Source: Garcia nutans
Lineage: Eukaryota > Streptophyta > Magnoliopsida > Malpighiales > Euphorbiaceae
Length of the DNA stretch: 64,000 nt
Direction of reading: 5' to 3'
NCBI GenBank assembly: GCA_947685225.1
Contig: CANTUV010000002.1
Coordinates: forward strand, 4,216,001 to 4,280,000
Part shown: in pieces, positions 1 to 14,467 of the stretch
How positions within the stretch are numbered: the first letter of the stretch is position 1
Layout of the letters: every line of letters starts with the position of its first letter
Translations under genes and position numbers: made by a program
Notes under the pieces: model-generated
Seen by the model: the letters and a program-made list of their open reading frames with translations, nothing else
What the model was told of the DNA's origin: nothing
Databases searched by the model: none

Positions 1-1352
1 TAATCTACTTGACTAAAAACTCTAAAATTTTTACAGAATTTAGTTTTACATCTTAAAATAATTCCTTTAAATTTTCAGATCAAACTGAGCACAAAATCTT
101 GGTCAAATAGTTCACCCAACCAGACTGCTCCAATTGCCCTGCATCCTGGCAGCAGTTCTGAACTTTGTGAATTCCGCGAATTAAATTCAATTAACGTGGT
201 TACAAATTATTTTTCTCAAATACTAGACTCACTAAGCAACAACATATCCAAAATTCAATTGGATATTATTTTTCTACATTTTATTAAAAATCCCGAAAGA
301 TAGCTGTCTTAGTTAAGGTACCTGTTGGAACAGGTCTAATAAAAATAATCTTTCCAAAATCATAACCATTCCAAAATCAAATCAACATATTTTTCAGTCA
401 TTCTAGACTCATAGAGGCACAACATAGCAAAAATTCACTTCAAGAACATTTTTATATATTTAATTAAAAATTATACAAGTCACAGCATTTACTAATTGTA
501 AAACAGAAAAATTTCACTAAACACAACTCTTACTCTTCCATCACCAACACCAACCTATCTTCTTATCTTTAGTTCCATTTCAACACTTTTACACACACCA
601 TACGCAAACACACTCCAACCATTAATAACACTCCATCAAACTCAAACAAAATTCCAAATAGAACAAGAGAAATCAAAAGAAAACTTACTTGAATATTATG
701 CCAAATCTTCAACATCCATCTTCAATTCTCTCAAAATCCCTATGGATTTGATGTGTATATAAGTAAAATCACATCTCTCTCTCTCTCTCTCTTGTGTAAG
801 AAGAAGAAGAAGAAGAAAAATATCTTTTTTCCTTCTTCTTTTCATGTTTATCATATATATATATTATAATATAATAAATTATTTCTAAAAACCTCCACCA
901 CACACTTTTCTCCCTTTGACTTTTCTTTCTTCTTTCTTCTTTTATTATTATTATTATTAATTAATTATATAAACTTACTTTTCCTACACCACTTTATACA
1001 TTATGTATATGTAATATATATGTTGGTATATGTATATCTCTTTTATATTTCCTTTATATTTTCCATATTTTTCAAATACCACATAAATATATATCATCCC
1101 TCATATACACCTATTTCTTATAATATTTTCCTTACATATTTTACCAACATATCTTCTCACAACTACCATTCCAATGTACACCAAAATTGGGTATTAAATT
1201 AATTCATTTATCTTCTTTTGACTTCCATTAGTTTAACTTATATATGTTATATATACATTCACTTCTTTTCTCCTTCCATTAAACATACTCCTTAAATCCA
1301 AATACCACAATAATTATTCCAAAACTTTTAGGGTGTACCTTGGGATATTACA
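1..1352 (-). mobile_element. LARD LTR, copy 1 (partial)
   Basis: This is the left, incomplete LTR of a tandem array of a non-coding retrotransposon on the minus strand. It matches 6550-7901 base for base apart from a few substitutions, for example at 1144 and 302. Its inner edge at 1352 is the reverse complement of TGTAATATCCC, the LTR start also used by element D at 21168. It contains a (CT)n microsatellite, a GAA-rich tract and the segment around 100-180 that is strongly conserved in D's LTRs. The small open frames here, such as 1020-1202, have no coding features. The LTR runs off the window. Confidence 0.9.
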
Positions 1353-1371
1353 ATTCTCTCCCCCTTAAATA
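1353..1371 (-). other. Polypurine tract of LARD copy 1
   Basis: On the minus strand the sequence reads TTTAAGGGGGAGAAT immediately before the LTR start. Element D has the almost identical TTTTTAGAGGGGGAGAAT at 28751-28768. The adjacent GAGGACGAAATT is shared by both. The same tract recurs at 7902-7920. Confidence 0.85.
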
Positions 1372-4300
1372 ATTTCGTCCTCGAAATTATCTAGTACAAT
1401 AGCAATCCATTCTTAACATAATACCATCTTAACTTTCATATGAAGTTAATTATATTCTTAAGTTATTATGTCATCACATCATATAACTTTTACTCTCTCC
1501 CTTAGAGTCAATCATCTTCTCTAAATTTCATAACTCATCATTTACAACTGATTTAACTCAATACATTCACGTTCATTTATTTATTAGAATATTACATCAT
1601 ATACATTATCACTTAAATCTTATGCTCCTAGTACAACTGTACACATTAAATTTCAATAATGATCCATAATCTTCATAGAATCTAGATCAATTGATCTATC
1701 TGTCACAATATACCCACGTTTCAATCTTGTTTAATTCAAATCAACAATTAATTTATTTAAACTTATCATGAAATTTCACAATATATATATATAACCTAAT
1801 TCCATTAGAGCAAACTTATATTCAAATCCTGATCTCTTCAGTTCCATATTCAGTAAAATTATCATGATTACAAATCACTTTAAATTATCTTTCAATATAC
1901 ACATAGTTTATTTTCTACTATCTAGTATAATTTCCACCAATTCTCATGATAATCTCATACCATACTTTCTATCCATAGTTCACTCACTTAAACCTTAAGT
2001 CCATTCACTTATTCACTTTACACCATAAACATATTTAGTATAACATTCAGTCACATTTTGTAATTTCCCCTTTTTAATATCACCTCACATTTCATACCAT
2101 TACGATCTTTACATAATCAGCTTTCTATCACATTAGCCATAACTCAAAACATTTTACATTTCTCTTTTCTTTCCTTACTTTTCATAATTATAACCAAATT
2201 TCTAACAAAAAATGATAAAGTATAACTTTACCAGTCATAATTCTTGACCATGTTTCTAGAAACATAATTATCAATCTCACCAAAATTGCACTACAGTCAT
2301 GTTATCTCAGTTCCAAATCTGTGGATAACAAAATTAATCGACCAAAATATACTAAACAAATCATAGAATCATAGGAGATTAATGGTCATGCCTGAAGCTT
2401 ATAAATCCATACTGTTCCTTTATTATTCAACTTCCAACCTTTCTAATTACAATGCTAAATCATATCACAAGAATTACATATTCATTCTCTAAACTTTTGC
2501 TACACCAAGAATTAACACATTTCAACTCTATCTCAAAACAATTTGCACTCGATTATGTTCATCATTAGCCTAACTCATGTTCAACAATATTATTATTAAC
2601 ATCTCTTATGTATACATATTCAATCATATGCAATTCTTACACAATTTTCCTTTTGTTACTCCATTTCGAATCTATTTCTAATCCATTTACAATCTCTTAT
2701 TATACAGATATACATAAAACCTTCCCACATGTGGATATCTTGGGACTCAAAATATTATATAATCATCAGGTTCAGTGATTACCATAACAATTTGACCATC
2801 CAATATTACTCGAGTCCATTCTCATTCTTAATTTCGTTACATAATCCATCTAGCTTTGCACAGTTCAAGACCTAATCTCTCTTAGGTCCACTAATACATG
2901 CAATATCATTCTTAATATCATTATACCAGTAATTATACCACCTACATATTCATAGGCCACATCCATAATGTGACTCACTTCCCACATTTCTTACATAATA
3001 CAATTACATTCATATCGAAAAACTCATCTCACATATCCTATGCATGTATACACTTAATCATGTTTATTTAATTTCTCTTTTGCATACAATCTGTACAAAT
3101 TTAATGTTTATCATTTTTCTTTGAACATTATCATACTCATTCTTTTGACATGATTTAAATTATTCATCAACACAACAAATATATACATTCTAACCATAAT
3201 AACACTTCACATATATTCAAGTCACATTTCTAATGTGACATCTCTCTCATTTATATATATATATATATATTTTAAAGCATTTAATGTACCTTCATATCCA
3301 TCTTCACCCTTTCCAGTTAAATGACTTAAAGTAACTCATTTTCACTCGCTCAATCACTTTCTTTTATTTCAAAACAAATTCTCATACTATCAATCTCATT
3401 ACCCAATTCGTAGTATTCTCATATGTAAGAATATTCATTGCAAATAGCTCATATGTTTAATATCTAAATAATCTTTATCAACATTCCATTAAAATTCTAA
3501 ATTCTCAAATCACTATTTCACCTAAACTTCAACTTACAATTCTCATCTTTTCTTAATATCAACTTTAAAAACATCTTATATAAATACCACAAAGCAACAT
3601 CCAAACATATAATTTTCACAATTATTAAGCTCATTTCAAAAAAAAATCCAAATGTCACATATTACAACCATTAACATGAGCTTTCACAATATTCAAACAT
3701 ATCACATTTCTAACATTGAAATCACAATGTTGCATTAAAATAACAACACAAACAATACCAATATATCTTTTTACTTAACCAACATCATCTCTTTTTCTTT
3801 TAAACAAAACTTTAACTTTATACACCCAAACCTTAAATGATCACATTTTGTCTATACCAATCAACTCACTCAATGTTCCACCATATTTCCTTCAAGTTAA
3901 TAACATATTTATTCATTTTAACATTCGAATAATATTTCTTCTCTCTAATAATCCAATCATAAGCTTTATTAGAAAGAGATTCAAATTGCGGAGGAAAGAG
4001 TACCTACTTAAATCTTGATTTTGTTTTTAGCTATTTTCAACTTTATTCTCTTATTCATTTCTTTATATTTCGAACACATTTCAAAAATAAAAAATTTAAC
4101 AATTTACTTTACTTGTATAAATTTCCATTCTTTAATTTATCAATTAAACTCATATGAATGTTTCCATATCATTTTTTTTCCTTTCATGTAGAACTTCATC
4201 CATACACTATCATCCATCTCATCAAATTCAAATACATTACAATTCACATAATGTCACATCCGAGACCAACCTAGGTGTTAATGCATATGCATGTATTACA

Positions 4301-4393
4301 AATTTCATTTCAAAACTTTTCTTTTTAATTCTCTTTAAGCTTTTCAAAACTTTCTCTTTTTAATTCTACTTAGGCCGAGAATCTCGAACCTAA

Positions 4394-4405
4394 GCTCTGA
4401 TACCA
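4394..4405 (-). other. Primer-binding site of LARD copy 1 (initiator tRNA-Met type)
   Basis: The minus strand reads TGGTATCAGAGC five bases inside the LTR end. This is the classical complement to the 3' end of plant initiator methionine tRNA, as in element D (23906-23918). The second copy is at 10941-10952. Confidence 0.9.
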
Positions 4406-4410
4406 AAAAT

Positions 4411-7400
4411 TGTAACACCCCTTCCCAGCCTACATGTGTAAGCCGAGTAGAGGCACCACAATATCCTAATGTTGCTACCAATTTTACTTAATTCGAATTT
4501 TAGTTCCGGTTTTACAGAATTTTTGCCAGAGGTTCGCCTAGAAATTGGATCCCAAGTGTCGACAAAACTGGATTTTTTTCTGATTTTTGAAAACATTTTT
4601 ACACAAACCAATGCGAATGCAATCAGTTTCAATACACTCCCAATGAATCCACCTTATACCCTCAACTACAAATCTGCAAGAAGAGTTCACACTTCTAATA
4701 CAAAATAAGTACAGGTTTATTATTATCACATACTACTAACGTACAGTATAACTGTAACACCCCCATACTCTATATAAGTACTATACATATACCGGGTATA
4801 TATACAGTACGTATATAAGGCATAAGAATGTCACTTTTTGTTACAGTTTGAAAACCTATATCTGAGTTCAAATAATATTACATTAATTTAAATATAGAAC
4901 ATTTACAAAATCATTATATTTTCAATAATCTTACATATATATGATAATCTTGTCTTTACCAAAATTTCATTTATACATATGAATACATTCTTGTCAGAGA
5001 TACAACATAACTAAATTATACATATATGCATCACCTTCTAGTTGGTCTTGAAATACTCTTACCCTTCTCGTGGCATAACAGTTTGACTTCCAGATCAACC
5101 ATCTACTCACCTACGCGATTTATACAACCGAGCTAAGCCCGAAAGCTTAGTAGTACAAATAAATATTATAAACATACATAATAGACAATCATACTTATAT
5201 GTTAACTTCCTATATTATTATTTTCTTATCATATTTTCCCATTTCAATTACACCTGATATATATTTCTACAAATCTCATAATTATATAAATATGCACGTA
5301 TTTTATTAATACAACCCACAATTCCATGACTTATTAAAACATTCATAAAATAATACTCACAATGTTCACAACCACATCCATATTATACATCAAATTGTAT
5401 TTTCATGTAGTACCTTCAGATCTCATCATTCAACATAATTTTTCAATCCACATTCACCTTCAATAATTTACTTATACATTGTAATCATCTCATTTCATAA
5501 TTATCATCATATATCTCATAACATTACATCTTATTCCATAATTCACATTTAAACAAAAATAATCATTGGTCTCATTATTCATTCATTTCACATTTCATGA
5601 ATCACATTTAAACAAAGACAAGCATGGGCCCAAACGACACTAATATGTTATTCAAAGTTCAGAGTTACTGTTTTGGTCTATAATCATAATCATCAATACA
5701 TTTATCCATGGATATTCAACTAGATTTGAGCTTACGACCCAGTCATTTCACTCAATCTAGTTTCAATAATTTGTTTTTGAGGTTTACGACCCGGTCATTT
5801 CACCCCAAAAACATCACATTTCACATTTTCCAACTGGAATCGGCTTACGACCCGGTCATTTCACCTATCCAGTTATTCATAGGCATGCCGCCAAAACCAG
5901 AACTCTGAAAATTGAATAACATATTAGGCACACAATTATTTCATTTATCTCTTAATCAATCTCTTTTCATTTCATTTCTCATAATTAATTTTGCAACCAT
6001 GCCTCCATTATATATTTTATTTGCATTATCATAGCCAACAACCATGGCCTCATATCTCATATGATCTCAAATCACAATAAAGCAACTCTTCATAACATCA
6101 TATCTTTCACATTTCATTTCATCATCACATCTTGCACATTTCACATTTCATTATATTTCAAATCACATTAATCAATTCATTATTCAAATGGATATAATCA
6201 ATGGCATTAACACATATTTTACATGCTCATCACAACATTCACATTATACCAAACATAACATTATTAATATACATCCACAATGCATTAGATTCCTTATCAC
6301 ATTTATAATCAAATATGTGTCAAGTCTCAATATCATATGAATGTATGCAATAATGTAGTTTGTACTTACCTTAAAACCAACTCACACCAATCTATACACT
6401 TACTCTTCCAAGAATCCTCAACACTTAGATTAGGGCAATTCCACCTCTTCACAACCTAATCCAAAAGGAATATTAGCAAAATGACCATATGAATAGTAAA
6501 TTCTGGTTTTGGACTCAACTTAATCCTTATTTTGAGAAATTGTATAAAATAATCTACTTGACTAAAAACTCTAAAATTTTTACAGAATTTAGTTTTACAT
6601 CTTAAAATCATTCCTTTAAATTTTCAGATCAAACTGAGCACAAAATCTTGGTCAAATAGTTCACCCAACCAGACTGCTCCAATTGCCCTGCATCCTGGCA
6701 GCAGTTCTGAACTTTGTGAATTCCGCGAATTAAATTCAATTAACGTGGTTACAAATTATTTTTCTCAAATACTAGACTCACTAAGCAACAACATATCCAA
6801 AATTCAATTGGATATTATTTTTCTACATTTTATTAAAAATCCCTAAAGATAGCTGTCTTAGTTAAGGTACCTGTTGGAACAGGTCTAATAAAAATAATCT
6901 TTCCAAAATCATAACCATTCCAAAATCAAATCAACATATTTTTCAGTCATTCTAGACTCATAGAGGCACAACATAGCAAAAATTCACTTCAAGAACATTT
7001 TTATATATTTAATTAAAAATTATACAAGTCACAGCATTTACTAATTGTAAAACAGAAAAATTTCACTAAACACAACTCTTACTCTTCCATCACCAACACC
7101 AACCTATCTTCTTATCTTTAGTTCCATTTCAACACTTTTACACACACCATACGCAAACACACTCCAACCATTAATAACACTCCATCAAACTCAAACAAAA
7201 TTCCAAATAGAACAAGAGAAATCAAAAGAAAACTTACTTGAATATTATGCCAAATCTTCAACATCCATCTTCAATTCTCTCAAAATCCCTATGGATTTGA
7301 TGTGTATATAAGTAAAATCACATCTCTCTCTCTCTCTCTCTTGTGTAAGAAGAAGAAGAAGAAGAAAAATATCTTTTTTCCTTCTTCTTTTCATGTTTAT

Positions 7401-7901
7401 CATATATATATATTATAATATAATAAATTATTTCTAAAAACCTCCACCACACACTTTTCTCCCTTTGACTTTTCTTTCTTCTTTCTTCTTTTATTATTAT
7501 TATTATTAATTAATTATATAAACTTACTTTTCCTACACCACTTTATACATTATGTATATGTAATATATATGTTGGTATATGTATATCTCTTTTATATTTC
7601 CTTTATATTTTCCATATTTTTCAAATACCACATAAATATATATCATCCCTCATATACACCTATTTCTTATAATATTTTCCTTACATATTTTACCAACATA
7701 TGTTCTCACAACTACCATTCCAATGTACACCAAAATTGGGTATTAAATTAATTCATTTATCTTCTTTTGACTTCCATTAGTTTAACTTATATATGTTATA
7801 TATACATTCACTTCTTTTCTCCTTCCATTAAACATACTCCTTAAATCCAAATACCACAATAATTATTCCAAAACTTTTAGGGTGTACCTTGGGATATTAC
7901 A
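4411..7901 (-). mobile_element. LARD LTR, copy 2 (shared middle LTR)
   Basis: This complete 3491-bp LTR has TG...CA ends (TGTAACACCCC at 4411 on the plus strand, GGGATATTACA at 7901). It serves as 5' LTR of one unit and 3' LTR of the next. It is about 760 bp longer than the LTRs of element D but keeps the same order of conserved blocks: the terminal GGGGTGTTACA, a block with three CGACCCGGTCATTTCAC motifs (about 5728-5861), and a block around 6660-6720. From 4411 to about 5150 it is essentially identical to copy 3; beyond that scattered substitutions appear. Confidence 0.92.
5728..5861 (-). repeat. Triple conserved motif in LARD LTR
   Basis: Three copies of a motif reading TTACGACCC(A/G)GTCATTTCAC on the plus strand lie 45-60 bp apart, separated by unrelated sequence. 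The same triplet is at 12275-12412 in LTR copy 3 and, on the opposite strand, in both LTRs of D (22911-23048 and 30508-30645). It is GC-richer than its surroundings and better conserved than the spacers. Confidence 0.85.
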
Positions 7902-10900
7902 ATTCTCTCCCCCTTAAATAATTTCGTCCTCGAAATTATCTAGTACAATAGCAATCCATTCTTAACATAATACCATCTTAACTTTCATATGAAGTTAATT
8001 ATATTCTTAAGTTATTATGTCATCACATCATATAACTTTTACTCTCTCCCTTAGAGTCAATCATCTTCTCTAAATTTCATAACTCATCATTTACAACTGA
8101 TTTAACTCAATACATTCACGTTCATTTATTTATTAGAATATTACATCATATACATTATCACTTAAATCTTATGCTCCTAGTACAACTGTACACATTAAAT
8201 TTCAATAATGATCCATAATCTTCATAGAATCTAGATCAATTGATCTATCTGTCACAATATACCCACGTTTCAATCTTGTTTAATTCAAATCAACAATTAA
8301 TTTATTTAAACTTATCATGAAATTTCACAATATATATATATAACCTAATTCCATTAGAGCAAACTTATATTCAAATCCTGATCTCTTCAGTTCCATATTC
8401 AGTAAAATTATCATGATTACAAATCACTTTAAATTATCTTTCAATATACACATAGTTTATTTTCTACTATCTAGTATAATTTCCACCAATTCTCATGATA
8501 ATCTCATACCATACTTTCTATCCATAGTTCACTCACTTAAACCTTAAGTCCATTCACTTATTCACTTTACACCATAAACATATTTAGTATAACATTCAGT
8601 CACATTTTGTAATTTCCCCTTTTTAATATCACCTCACATTTCATACCATTACGATCTTTACATAATCAGCTTTCTATCACATTAGCCATAACTCAAAACA
8701 TTTTACATTTCTCTTTTCTTTCCTTACTTTTCATAATTATAACCAAATTTCTAACAAAAAATGATAAAGTATAACTTTACCAGTCATAATTCTTGACCAT
8801 GTTTCTAGAAACATAATTATCAATCTCACCAAAATTGCACTACAGTCATGTTATCTCAGTTCCAAATCTGTGGATAACAAAATTAATCGACCAAAATATA
8901 CTAAACAAATCATAGAATCATAGGAGATTAATGGTCATGCCTGAAGCTTATAAATCCATACTGTTCCTTTATTATTCAACTTCCAACCTTTCTAATTACA
9001 ATGCTAAATCATATCACAAGAATTACATATTCATTCTCTAAACTTTTGCTACACCAAGAATTAACACATTTCAACTCTATCTCAAAACAATTTGCACTCG
9101 ATTATGTTCATCATTAGCCTAACTCATGTTCAACAATATTATTATTAACATCTCTTATGTATACATATTCAATCATATGCAATTCTTACACAATTTTCCT
9201 TTTGTTACTCCATTTCGAATCTATTTCTAATCCATTTACAATCTCTTATTATACAGATATACATAAAACCTTCCCACATGTGGATATCTTGGGACTCAAA
9301 ATATTATATAATCATCAGGTTCAGTGATTACCATAACAATTTGACCATCCAATATTACTCGAGTCCATTCTCATTCTTAATTTCGTTACATAATCCATCT
9401 AGCTTTGCACAGTTCAAGACCTAATCTCTCTTAGGTCCACTAATACATGCAATATCATTCTTAATATCATTATACCAGTAATTATACCACCTACATATTC
9501 ATAGGCCACATCCATAATGTGACTCACTTCCCACATTTCTTACATAATACAATTACATTCATATCGAAAAACTCATCTCACATATCCTATGCATGTATAC
9601 ACTTAATCATGTTTATTTAATTTCTCTTTTGCATACAATCTGTACAAATTTAATGTTTATCATTTTTCTTTGAACATTATCATACTCATTCTTTTGACAT
9701 GATTTAAATTATTCATCAACACAACAAATATATACATTCTAACCATAATAACACTTCACATATATTCAAGTCACATTTCTAATGTGACATCTCTCTCATT
9801 TATATATATATATATATTTTAAAGCATTTAATGTACCTTCATATCCATCTTCACCCTTTCCAGTTAAATGACTTAAAGTAACTCATTTTCACTCGCTCAA
9901 TCACTTTCTTTTATTTCAAAACAAATTCTCATACTATCAATCTCATTACCCAATTCGTAGTATTCTCATATGTAAGAATATTCATTGCAAATAGCTCATA
10001 TGTTTAATATCTAAATAATCTTTATCAACATTCCATTAAAATTCTAAATTCTCAAATCACTATTTCACCTAAACTTCAACTTACAATTCTCATCTTTTCT
10101 TAATATCAACTTTAAAAACATCTTATATAAATACCACAAAGCAACATCCAAACATATAATTTTCACAATTATTAAGCTCATTTCAAAAAAAAATCCAAAT
10201 GTCACATATTACAACCATTAACATGAGCTTTCACAATATTCAAACATATCACATTTCTAACATTGAAATCACAATGTTGCATTAAAATAACAACACAAAC
10301 AATACCAATATATCTTTTTACTTAACCAACATCATCTCTTTTTCTTTTAAACAAAACTTTAACTTTATACACCCAAACCTTAAATGATCACATTTTGTCT
10401 ATACCAATCAACTCACTCAATGTTCCACCATATTTCCTTCAAGTTAATAACATATTTATTCATTTTAACATTCGAATAATATTTCTTCTCTCTAATAATC
10501 CAATCATAAGCTTTATTAGAAAGAGATTCAAATTGCGGAGGAAAGAGTACCTACTTAAATCTTGATTTTGTTTTTAGCTATTTTCAACTTTATTCTCTTA
10601 TTCATTTCTTTATATTTCGAACACATTTCAAAAATAAAAAATTTAACAATTTACTTTACTTGTATAAATTTCCATTCTTTAATTTATCAATTAAACTCAT
10701 ATGAATGTTTCCATATCATTTTTTTTCCTTTCATGTAGAACTTCATCCATACACTATCATCCATCTCATCAAATTCAAATACATTACAATTCACATAATG
10801 TCACATCCGAGACCAACCTAGGTGTTAATGCATATGCATGTATTACAAATTTCATTTCAAAACTTTTCTTTTTAATTCTCTTTAAGCTTTTCAAAACTTT

Positions 10901-10957
10901 CTCTTTTTAATTCTACTTAGGCCGAGAATCTCGAACCTAAGCTCTGATACCAAAAAT
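7902..10957 (-). mobile_element. LARD internal domain, copy 2 (non-coding)
   Basis: This 3056-bp second copy of the 1353-4410 domain has the same PPT (7902-7920) and PBS (10941-10952). It encodes nothing recognisable. The 2-bp length difference from copy 1 equals one TA unit in a microsatellite near 9795. Near-identity of the two internal domains argues for a recent tandem duplication rather than two separate insertions. Confidence 0.88.
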
Positions 10958-13867
10958 TGTAACACCCCTTCCCAGCCTACATGTGTAAGCCGAGTAGAGG
11001 CACCACAATATCCTAATGTTGCTACCAATTTTACTTAATTCGAATTTTAGTTCCGGTTTTACAGAATTTTTGCCAGAGGTTCGCCTAGAAATTGGATCCC
11101 AAGTGTCGACAAAACTGGATTTTTTTCTGATTTTTGAAAACATTTTTACACAAACCAATGCGAATGCAATCAGTTTCAATACACTCCCAATGAATCCACC
11201 TTATACCCTCAACTACAAATCTGCAAGAAGAGTTCACACTTCTAATACAAAATAAGTACAGGTTTATTATTATCACATACTACTAACGTACAGTATAACT
11301 GTAACACCCCCATACTCTATATAAGTACTATACATATACCGGGTATATATACAGTACGTATATAAGGCATAAGAATGTCACTTTTTGTTACAGTTTGAAA
11401 ACCTATATCTGAGTTCAAATAATATTACATTAATTTAAATATAGAACATTTACAAAATCATTATATTTTCAATAATCTTACATATATATGATAATCTTGT
11501 CTTTACCAAAATTTCATTTATACATATGAATACATTCTTGTCAGAGATACAACATAACTAAATTATACATATATGCATCACCTTCTAGTTGGTCTTGAAA
11601 TACTCTTACCCTTCTCGTGGCATAACAGTTTGACTTCCAGATCAACCATCTACTCACCTACGCGATTTATACAACCGAGCTAAGCCCGAAAGCTTAGTAA
11701 TACAAATAAATATTATAAACATACATAACAGACAATCATAATTATATGTTAACTTCCTATATTATTATTTTCTTATCATATTTTCCCATTTCAATTACAC
11801 CTGATATATATTTCTACAAATCTCATAATTATATACATATGCACGTATTTTATTAATACAACCCACAATTCCATGACTTATTAAAACATTCATAAAATAA
11901 TACTCACAATGTTCACAACCACATCCATATTATACATCAAATTGTATTTTCATGTAGTACCTTCAGATCTCATCATTCAACATAATTTTTCAATCCACAT
12001 TCACCTTCAATAATTTACTTATACATTGTAATCATCTCATTTCATAATTATTATCATATATCTCATAACATTACATCTTATTCCAAAATTCACATTTAAA
12101 CAAAAATAATCATTGGTCTCATTATTCATTCATTTCACATTTCATGAATCACATTTAAACAAAGACAAGCATGGGCCCAAACGACACTAATATGTTATTC
12201 AAAGTTCAGAGTTACTGTTTTGGTCTATAATCATAATCATCAATACATTTATCCATGGATATTCAACTAGATTTGAGCTTACGACCCAGTCATTTCACTC
12301 AATCTAGTTTCAATAATTTATTTTTGAGGTTTACGACCCGGTCATTTCACCCCAAAAACATCACATTTCACATTTTTCCAACTGGAATCGGCTTACGACC
12401 CGGTCATTTCACCTATCCAGTTATTCATAGGCATGCCGCCAAAACCAGAACTCTGAAAATTGAATAACATATTAGGCACACAATTATTTCATTTATCTCT
12501 TAATCAATCTCTTTTCATTTCATTTCTCATAATTAATTTTGCAACCATGCCTCCATTATATATTTTATTTGCATTATCATAGCCAACAACCATGGCCTCA
12601 TATCTCATATGATCTCAAATCACAATAAAGCAACTCTTCATAACATCATATCTTTCACATTTCATTTCATCATCACATCTTGCACATTTCACATTTCATT
12701 ATATTTCAAATCACATTAATCAATTCATTATTCAAATGGATATAATCAATGGCATTAACACATATTTTACATGCTCATCACAACATTCACATTATACCAA
12801 ACATAACATTATTAATATACATCCACAATGCATTAGATTCCTTATCACATTTATAATCAAATATGTGTCAAGTCTCAATATCATGTGAATGTATGCAATA
12901 ATGTAGTTTGTACTTACCTTAAAACCAACTCACACCAATCTATACACTTACTCTTCCAAGAATCCTCAACACTTAGATTAGGGCAATTCCACCTCTTCAC
13001 AACCTAATCCAAAAGGAATATTAGCAAAATGACCATATGAATAGTAAATTCTGGTTTTGGACTCAACTTAATCCTTATTTTGAAAAATTGTATAAAATAA
13101 TCTACTTGACTAAAAACTCTAAAATTTTTACAGAATTTAGTTTTACATCTTAAAATCATTCCTGTAAAATTTCAGATCAAACTGAACACAAAATCTTGGT
13201 CAAATAGTTCACCCAACCAGACTGCTCCAATTGCCCTGCATCCTGGCAGCAGTTCTGAACTTTGTGAATTCCGTGAATTAAATTCAATTAACGTGGTTCC
13301 AAATTATTTTTCTCAAATACTAGACTCACTAATCAACAACATATCCAAAATTCAATTGGATATTATTTTTCTACATTTTATTAAAAATCCCGAAAGATAG
13401 CTGTCTCAGTTAAGGTACCTGTTGGAACAGGTCTAATAAAAATAATCTTTCCAAAATCATAACCATTCCAAAATCAAATCAAAATATTTTTCAGTCATTC
13501 TAGACTCATAGAGGCACAATATATCAAAAATTCACTTCAAGAACATTTTTATATATTTAATTAAAAATCATACAAGTCACAGCATTTACTAATTGTAAAA
13601 CAGAAAAATTTCACTAAACACAACTCTTACTCTTCCATCACCAACACCAACCTATCTTCTTATCTTTAGTTCCATTTCAACACTTTTACACACACCATAC
13701 ACAAACACACTCCAACCATTAACAACACTCCATCAAACTCAAACAAAATTCCAAATAGAACAAGAGAAATCAAAAGAAAACTTACTTGAATATTATGCCA
13801 AATCTTCAACATCCATCTTCAATTCTCTCAAAATCCCTATGGATTTGATGTGTATATAAGTAAAATC

Positions 13868-13908
<41 letters not shown>

Positions 13909-14467
13909 GTAAGAAGAAGAAGAAGAAGAAAAATATCTTTTTTCCTTCTTCTTTTCATGTTTATCATATATATATATATTATAATATAATAAATTATTTC
14001 TAAAAACCTCCACCACACACTTTTCTCCCTTTGACTTTTCTTTCTTCTTTCTTCTTTTAATATTATTATTATTAATTAATTATATAAACTTACTTTTCCT
14101 ACACCACTTTATACATTATGTATATGTAATATATATGTTGGTATATGTATATCTCTTTTATATTTCCTTTATATTTTCCATATTTTTCAAATACCACATA
14201 AATATATATCATCCCTCATATACACCTATTTCTTATAATATTTTCCTTACATATTTTACCAATATATCTTCTCACAACTACCATTCCAATGTACACCAAA
14301 ATTGGGTATTAAATTAATTCATTTATCTTCTTTTGACTTCCATTAGTTTAACTTATATATGTTATATATACATTCACTTCTTTTCTCCTTCCATTAAACA
14401 TACTCCTTAAATCCAAATACCACAATAATTATTCCAAAACTTTTAGGGTGTACCTTGGGATATTACA
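10958..14467 (-). mobile_element. LARD LTR, copy 3 (5' LTR of the array)
   Basis: This complete 3510-bp LTR forms the right boundary of the array. It ends in GGGATATTACA at 14467, directly followed by degenerate copia integrase sequence, so 14468-14472 (CAATT) should be one half of the TSD; the other half is outside the window. Compared with copy 2 it has a longer (CT)n run (13871-13906) and more substitutions towards its right side. Confidence 0.9.
13871..13906. repeat. (CT)n microsatellite in LARD LTR
   Basis: About 18 CT units here correspond to roughly 9-10 units at 774-792 and 7323-7341 in the other two LTR copies. Replication slippage after duplication explains the difference. Confidence 0.9.

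Larger units (their letters stand above)
1353..4410 (-). mobile_element. LARD internal domain, copy 1 (non-coding)
   Basis: This 3058-bp region lies between a polypurine tract next to the left LTR and a primer-binding site next to the right LTR, where a gag-pol gene should be. It has no open frame with retroviral motifs on either strand, is AT-rich and has very little G on the plus strand. Such an element is a LARD: it keeps the signals for reverse transcription and packaging but must borrow proteins. Its PBS and PPT flank closely match those of element D, so a D-like Tekay/Del element is the likely helper. The copy at 7902-10957 is nearly identical; the only difference I noticed is the length of a (TA)n run near 3256. 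Confidence 0.87.

Noticed and set aside
1020..1202. 60-residue open frame repeated at 7569 and 14135
   Set aside because: It lies in an LTR, has extreme Y/F/I/S composition and no family motif; its recurrence only reflects the repeated LTR.
4390..4729. Overlapping open frames on both strands (and at 10937-11276)
   Set aside because: They cross the LTR/PBS junction and overlap each other; similarity between copies is due to duplication.
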